The notes under the pieces were generated by a model. The model worked only from the letters and a program-made list of their open reading frames with translations, was not told the origin of the DNA and made no database searches. A stretch of DNA of 64,000 bases from Elmis aenea (lineage: Eukaryota; Arthropoda; Insecta; Coleoptera; Elmidae): the NCBI GenBank assembly GCA_947652605.1, contig OX393577.1, positions 52,414,108-52,478,107 on the forward strand, given 5' to 3'. The translations under genes and the position numbers were made by a program. This document shows, in pieces, positions 61,301 through 64,000 of the stretch (the stretch's first letter is position 1; every line of letters starts with the position of its first letter).

Positions 61301-63413
61301 ATTCGAAATTTTTTTTCAAATCGTTATTGAAGCAATAGAGTGCCGTGGAAATTGAAAAAACTGACTGTTCATTTCGTTACGTCAAAAATTTGTCATATAT
61401 TTTTTGAATTATTGCATTTCCACAATGAATATTACTTTACAAGAGCAAATTGATATGGCTTTTTCACCATTTCGTGTATTTAATAATTACTAATAGTAAT
61501 ACAATTTTGTTTTATTATAAATATTATATTGTACTCATATAATCTGTGATTTAAATTGATAATTTTTTTTTAAAAATCATTTGATTTAAATCAATGATTT
61601 TTTAAAAAAATCACTTGATTTAAATCGTGATTTAAATCAATTGATTTAAATCTGCTCAACCCTGGTTAAAAGTAAATATTTTTGCCTTTTACGCCACTTT
61701 AAAACCTAAAATTTTAGTTCTGTATGAAAAACGGTACCAAAATTTGATGGATTTGTAAAAAACACGCGAAAAAAATTGTTGCAACAATTAACAATATAGT
61801 GTCTGTATATATTAAACTAAATCGTTACGATTAGCAACATTTTTTGCAACACACAGCTAGGCAGATGAAACATTTATTTAGAATCAAATAAAATGTTACT
61901 TCGATAGAAGTTAACAGAAAAACTTACCAGGTTTTGCTACCTAATCATGCCGTAAAATTGTAAAACACGAATTTATTTTGGTATAATTCAATTAAATGTT
62001 GTTAATTAAAAACATTTTAAAGTGTCACTTATATTTTAAATAAAACGCAATATTAAAATGCGCCTATTTTATTAACTATAAACAATAAAAATGTAAATCG
62101 CGTTTTATTTTACATATTTAGAGCAAGTGTTATCGTTTCGAAACGTTTATGAGTAATACTAACATTCTTCAAAAACGCAACACTAAACAAGAATTGCTTA
62201 GAAACGGCCGTGGATGCAAACAAATGGTACAGATAGTCAAATCGATATTACCAACTAGTATTGCACCGCGTACATCCCGCATGTTTTTGTAATGTATTTT
62301 TTAGATAAGGAGGTAATTTTATTATTGTCCACATAATTTTTAAATAAATTAAATATTTGTACAACATGGAAAAAAATTTATAAATTTGAATTTTCAAAAT
62401 TTTGAAAAGCGTCATTTTATTACCAGTTTTTAATATATTTTTTTTAAGGGTATAGTTTAGGTTAAGTAAGCAAATTTTCTAAAGTTTTAAGACGAAATAC
62501 CTCAAGAATTGGTTTTTTTAAATTTTGGAATTTGGAACCCCGCACACAATTAAGTTTTTGTAACATATTGACACACTTTTTATTTTGTTTTAACAATTAC
62601 CTAAGAGGAGTTGATATTTTAGCAGTGTATTCGTATAACAAAGCACACAAATACACAAAATATTCATTAATTGCAGTAAATTATCATTTGTTGGCGCTCA
62701 AAAACAAGTGCAGATTTTTGAAATTTTGAATAATAATTGTTTACAAGACGTACATTTTCCTTTTTAAGCTAAAAATTGACTAATTTGGTAATGTTGTTGC
62801 TAAAGCACAGAAATGAATCGCTTATCCGGATGCGATGGTATATTTTTGTCGGACTGCGTACGGGTCCGTTATTTTCAAAAAATGGCAAAATTTAATAGAT
62901 GAATATTACACCATTAGATATATCTATCATGGTAATATTATGCTTGTTAAATTAAACTTAATTCAGTTATTGTAATTTTTGCATCCTAACGAATCCGTAT
63001 AATCGAGTTTACAATCATGGGCGTCTACAGAAAATTTTCCAGGAGGGGCAAAGCATGGAGACAAATAATAATATATGTAACTTTTATGATTGGTTTTTAC
63101 AAGTACATACTTTCAAATATTTCATTTTTACTCGATTCCAGTGGTCAAGTGCCCCATTTGCCCCCCCCTTCCCCTGCGGACGCCCATGTATATATTTGTT
63201 CACTGTTCGGCGACTTTTAGTAAATAAAAAATTACATGGAATTCTAAATAATTACCTTGGTTTCTTTCGTTTTTCATAATAACTCGATAAAGGCCTTGTT
63301 ACCGGTTTAGTTGTATAAAAATTCTTCATCGCACCAAGTCGGGGCCTCGCCAGGAAGCTCGTCGTGGCGGGCCTTTGCTTCTTAGCGGTACTCCCGTCAA
63401 AGTTATTGTACAT
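43313..63413 (-). CDS. SDCCAG8: SDCCAG8-like centrosomal coiled-coil protein with Tyr/Gln-rich tail
   Basis: Human SDCCAG8 is a centriole and centriolar-satellite protein. Minus-strand exons that join in phase: 63413-63256 (ATG at 63413), 57960-57646, 57588-57477, 57417-57265, 53139-52913, 52180-51964, 51853-51637, 51507-51269, 48930-48801, 48572-48455, optional 46940-46829, 46786 or 46782 to 46698, and 44031-43313 (stop). This gives 933 residues with the optional exon and 897 without it. Conserved features are the N-terminal RLRILLAES segment, ELMSFIERQEEYIEQLEKE, DELAALLRKVKDVISENENL, a long heptad coiled coil, and the diagnostic block HSQNQLMDKLTGECHTLTQ. The last exon (239 residues) is low-complexity, with (S/T)DPNAQY-like repeats. 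The gene covers 20 kb because its introns hold piggyBac, RTE, MULE-like and palindromic elements. Family assignment rests on remembered similarity in the coiled-coil blocks. Confidence 0.8.
44269..44600. repeat. Single arm of a palindromic element
   Basis: Starts CAGGGGACACCACTTAATTT and carries GATGGGAATCTCGTTTAATA. No matching right arm was found before 46697. The stretch 44600-46697, an SDCCAG8-like intron, holds no other feature I can support. Confidence 0.5.
46829..46940 (-). CDS. Optional 112-nt exon of the SDCCAG8-like gene
   Basis: Read after exon 48572-48455 it continues the frame as K-IDKQKLKADNNDLMNKLQHV and ends in phase 0 at GCGCAG|GTAAAA. Including it changes the phase by one base. 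The next exon has two acceptor AGs four bases apart (exon start 46786 or 46782), and each choice restores the frame for one of the two forms. The sequence is coding in character (coiled-coil residues), so it is probably used. Confidence 0.7.
47090..47400. repeat. Dispersed repeat CAGGGTGTTTCTTAA, copy 1
   Basis: TACAGGGTG start, then GCGAAAAAATTC, CGGAGTTACACCCCCCTAAA and GTGCGACCCCTGTTG. A second copy in the same orientation is at 49054-49420. An open frame over this region on the plus strand is not supported as a gene. Confidence 0.65.
47589..47701 (-). CDS. Candidate alternative exon of the SDCCAG8-like gene, open in two frames
   Basis: Flanked by an acceptor TTTGGTAG and a donor AAG|GTCAGT (a second donor GTAAGG lies five bases earlier). 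Entered in phase 1, as from exon 48930-48801, it reads TELENKSESASHSARPTKRK and on to VVPKPRK, then joins exon start 46782 in frame. Entered in phase 2, as from exon 48572-48455, it reads KDRAGKQKRVRFALSPTNQT and stops four residues later. It therefore either replaces exon 48572-48455 or supplies a short C-terminus lacking the Tyr/Gln tail. It is included because both splice signals are good. Confidence 0.5.
48240..48345. repeat. Fragments of hAT-like and palindromic termini
   Basis: AGCCACGCCACTGG resembles the CAGTGGCGT end at 3224. It is followed by AAATTTGGACCACCCTGTA, a right end of the 24384 family. Confidence 0.4.
49054..49420. repeat. Dispersed repeat CAGGGTGATTTAC, copy 2
   Basis: Collinear with 47090-47400, including the CGGAGTTAAACCCTCCTAAA and AAAAGTGCGACCCCTGTTG blocks, with roughly a fifth to a quarter divergence judged by eye. 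Confidence 0.65.
49521..50696. mobile_element. Element with tandem-repeat termini and 9-bp duplication (MULE-like)
   Basis: Flanked by CTTTTACTC at 49512-49520 and 50697-50705. Ends share AGGAACATTCTTCGCCC and its inverse. Each end then has a tandem array of about 14-17 bp units (GGCGAAGAATTGTG), oriented towards each other. The interior shows further inverted sequence and the hairpin MITE copy 2. A 9-bp duplication is typical of Mutator-like elements. No transposase. Confidence 0.75.
49796..50127. mobile_element. Hairpin MITE, copy 2 (inverted)
   Basis: Inverse of 18132-18423 with additional sequence near its left end. The right end CACATTATGCTTACGACAT is intact; the left end is worn. Sits inside 49521-50696. 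Confidence 0.7.
53733..54075 (+). pseudogene. 3' fragment of an RTE-like non-LTR retrotransposon
   Basis: Encodes part of the ORF C-terminus (NQLRWLGHLLRMPESRYAKK, RNRGRPRIKW) followed by a 3' UTR and a GATTAAGAAGAAG tail. Frame is lost after the arginine-rich part. Sister of the intact-frame copy at 60080. Clade assignment is provisional. Confidence 0.75.
54110..54261 (+). pseudogene. Second, divergent RTE-like 3' fragment
   Basis: With one frameshift it reads GRPRKTWQELT, then KIKWKEIKNVAQDRKTWKK and ends SPTPDP, the C-terminal signature of RTE-type ORFs. It belongs to a different subfamily from 53733-54075. Confidence 0.6.
54270..54512. mobile_element. hAT-type MITE, 243 bp
   Basis: Ends CAGTGGTCTCCAACC and GGTTGGAGACCCCTA, with duplications CCCTAGAG (54262-54269) and CCCTAAAG (54513-54520), 7 of 8 identical. 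The right part is a GATCG-rich palindromic stretch. Confidence 0.8.
54599..57142 (+). mobile_element. piggyBac element with TTAA target duplications
   Basis: TTAA at 54599-54602 and 57139-57142. Terminal repeats CCCCTTGACATACAA and, on the right, the inverse of CCTCTTGACATACAA (14 of 15). A perfect 18-bp internal inverted repeat lies at 54654-54671 and 54998-55015. It contains the transposase pseudogene 55209-56943. Located in an SDCCAG8-like intron, on the strand opposite the host gene. Confidence 0.92.
55209..56943 (+). pseudogene. piggyBac transposase, disrupted
   Basis: PGBD-type transposase. It starts MAVNIYSFSSESDDAYLSEN with an acidic N-terminus, shifts frame near 55380, then runs through FPGINTIVLRR, the first acidic catalytic region (VVIDESLMK), LFLDNWYSSPELFDYL, CRMGGVDKQDQ and a Cys-rich C-terminal domain (CHVC, CKQC, HLPGC). 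Besides the frameshift there are in-frame TAA codons at 56083-56085 and 56728-56730. With three lesions it cannot make a full transposase, yet termini and domains are otherwise well preserved, so loss was fairly recent. Confidence 0.92.
57961..58633. other. Intron stretch with one palindrome-arm fragment
   Basis: 58256-58320 carries CATTGGGGATTTCGTAAACG, related to the arm of 58634-59660. The rest shows nothing I can name. Confidence 0.4.
58634..59660. mobile_element. Palindromic element CAGGGTGGTCAAC with a gene-like insert
   Basis: 1027 bp between TA dinucleotides. Termini CAGGGTGGTCAACATAAAAG and an imperfect inverse. The GGGATCTCGTAAA motif is in both ends. Between a second pair of inverted sequences (59311-59350 and 59538-59575) is a non-repetitive segment open on the minus strand. 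Confidence 0.75.
59345..59478 (-). pseudogene. Possible captured gene fragment inside a palindromic element
   Basis: From ATG at 59478 it reads MENNSVITPVIHSISTETND, PPAPDIDADDNSRQSGDN and EKFLKL before running into the element's own arm. Composition (Asp, Asn, Ser, Pro-rich start of a protein) and the less AT-rich leader upstream look like a first coding exon. I do not recognise the parent gene. Confidence 0.4.
59917..61664. mobile_element. hAT-type element with GATTTAAATCA satellite, copy 2
   Basis: Ends CAGGGTGGATAAAAATCATG and GCTCAACCCTG with perfect 8-bp duplications GTTAAAAG at 59909-59916 and 61665-61672. Related to 27063-28421 through the terminal GATTTAAATC satellite. It carries the RTE insertion at 60080-60613 and two CAGGGTGAGTCA termini at 60735 and 60858. 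Confidence 0.8.
60080..60613 (+). mobile_element. 5'-truncated RTE-like retrotransposon with a 65-bp target duplication
   Basis: Open frame 60096-60557 encodes the C-terminal 150 or so residues of a non-LTR ORF: YVPILTYSSETWTLTQKQ, MRFLRRIEG, NQLRWLGHLLRMPESRYAK, RGRPRIKWEKEVRKRLEGKG. A short 3' UTR follows, with a GATTAAGAAGAAGAAG tail. The flanks 60015-60079 and 60614-60678 are identical over 65 bp. The undamaged frame and identical flanks indicate a young insertion. Confidence 0.85.
61665..63015. other. Intron sequence without recognised features
   Basis: AT-rich first-intron sequence of the SDCCAG8-like gene. No terminus, satellite or coding block was seen apart from the flanking duplication at 61665-61672. 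Confidence 0.4.
63016..63188. mobile_element. Short hAT-like MITE with CATGGGCGTC ends
   Basis: Left CATGGGCGTCTACAG and right CTGCGGACGCCCATG, 173 bp, with a C-rich run near the right end. No clear duplication. Lies 70 bp from the first coding exon of the SDCCAG8-like gene. Confidence 0.65.
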
Positions 63414-63415
63414 CT

Positions 63416-63457
63416 TCAACAGTTGCAGGCAAAATGCCAGAAGATGAAGTTAAACAT
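63416..63457 (-). CDS. Upstream ORF of 13 codons before the SDCCAG8-like start
   Basis: ATG at 63457 and TGA ending at 63416, two bases before the main ATG at 63413, in another frame. The encoded peptide is MFNFIFWHFACNC. It matters only if transcription starts upstream of 63457, which the sequence does not prove. The tight spacing is typical of uORFs that permit reinitiation or dampen translation. Confidence 0.35.
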   Translation of the reverse strand: MFNFIFWHFACNC

Positions 63458-63864
63458 CCTTTTATAACTTCGGCCGATCAATTTTTGTTTGTGGTGATGC
63501 TCGCTGATATGCTGCAAATATTGCAGCCGACAAACTAAACTCTTAACATCGAAAACGATTCCTATTGCCCCATTGATTTAGATTTTACATATATCGGAAC
63601 TTTTCACGTTTTTTTTTGTAAAATTCTATTGTAATTTAAAATAAAAAGGTACATGTATTAGTAAACAAAATTTAGTTTGATTAGTAGTTTCAAAATTAAT
63701 TTCAACTGTCCTTAAGAGCTTAAGACAATATAAATAAGGATAACTAACATTTTTTAAACTTCTTAAGTTATATTTGCATGAAGCAATAAGCAAATTGGTT
63801 GACAATCTAGACTTGAGAGGGTTTACTATCCAACCTAATATATTTTACTTAACTTATTACATTT

Positions 63865-64000
63865 CCAGCATAGGGATCTCGCTTATTATATGAGATACAG
63901 GTTTGTTTAAATTAGTTGACTTATTCCTTAGTATGAGAGAAGCCACAATCAATTTCTTAAAGTACAAAATTGCTCGAGCTTTAGATGTTATAGCAAAAAT
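63865..64000. mobile_element. Partial copy of the CAGGGTGTCCC palindrome
   Basis: CATTTCCAGCATAGGGATCTCGCTTATTATATGAGATACAG-type sequence follows the arm of 12647-14085 and runs off the window. The terminus itself is missing or eroded. Confidence 0.6.

Overview
The window is nuclear DNA from an insect, most likely a beetle or another holometabolous species. The base composition is strongly AT-rich, genes are split by GT-AG introns, and one gene couples a ZAD domain (an arthropod zinc-finger-associated domain) to a long C2H2 array. DNA transposons, mostly foldback or hAT-like, fill the introns. The species call is inference; no species was identified directly.

Six protein-coding loci could be assembled exon by exon, and their splice phases agree except for one base in the zinc-finger gene. 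From left to right they are: (1) the 5' part of an EHBP1 homologue on the minus strand (1086-5372, continuing off the left edge); (2) a BUD13 splicing-factor homologue on the plus strand (6375-8588), head-to-head with EHBP1; (3) a minus-strand unit with a 61-residue membrane protein (11027-11263) followed 23 nt later by the mitochondrial chaperone Tim10 (10743-11003), apparently on one mRNA; (4) a ZAD plus C2H2 zinc-finger protein on the minus strand with ten coding exons spread over 18 kb (14595-32528); (5) an ARMT1 / DUF89 homologue on the plus strand (33841-38067); (6) a centrosomal coiled-coil protein homologous to SDCCAG8 on the minus strand (43313-63413), with an unusual Tyr/Gln/Asn-rich tail. 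The genes have unrelated housekeeping roles. They do not form a pathway, apart from the Tim10 pair.

The remaining sequence is largely transposon-derived. It holds a 2.5 kb piggyBac element with TTAA ends and a broken transposase, an older piggyBac relic, 3' ends of RTE-like non-LTR retrotransposons (one with a perfect 65-bp target duplication), and many hAT-type non-autonomous elements with 8-bp duplications. It also holds at least ten large palindromic elements flanked by TA, typically ending CAGGGTG...CACCCTG. Several are nested like Russian dolls with each target duplication still readable (12519-14307, 15423-18598, 21137-22972, 38259-40061, 49521-50696, 59917-61664). Many of the palindromic families share a motif close to GGGATCTCG about 20-30 bp inside the terminus, even where the rest of the arms is unrelated.

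No rRNA gene, tRNA gene or CRISPR array was recognised. Noncoding-RNA calls are tentative.
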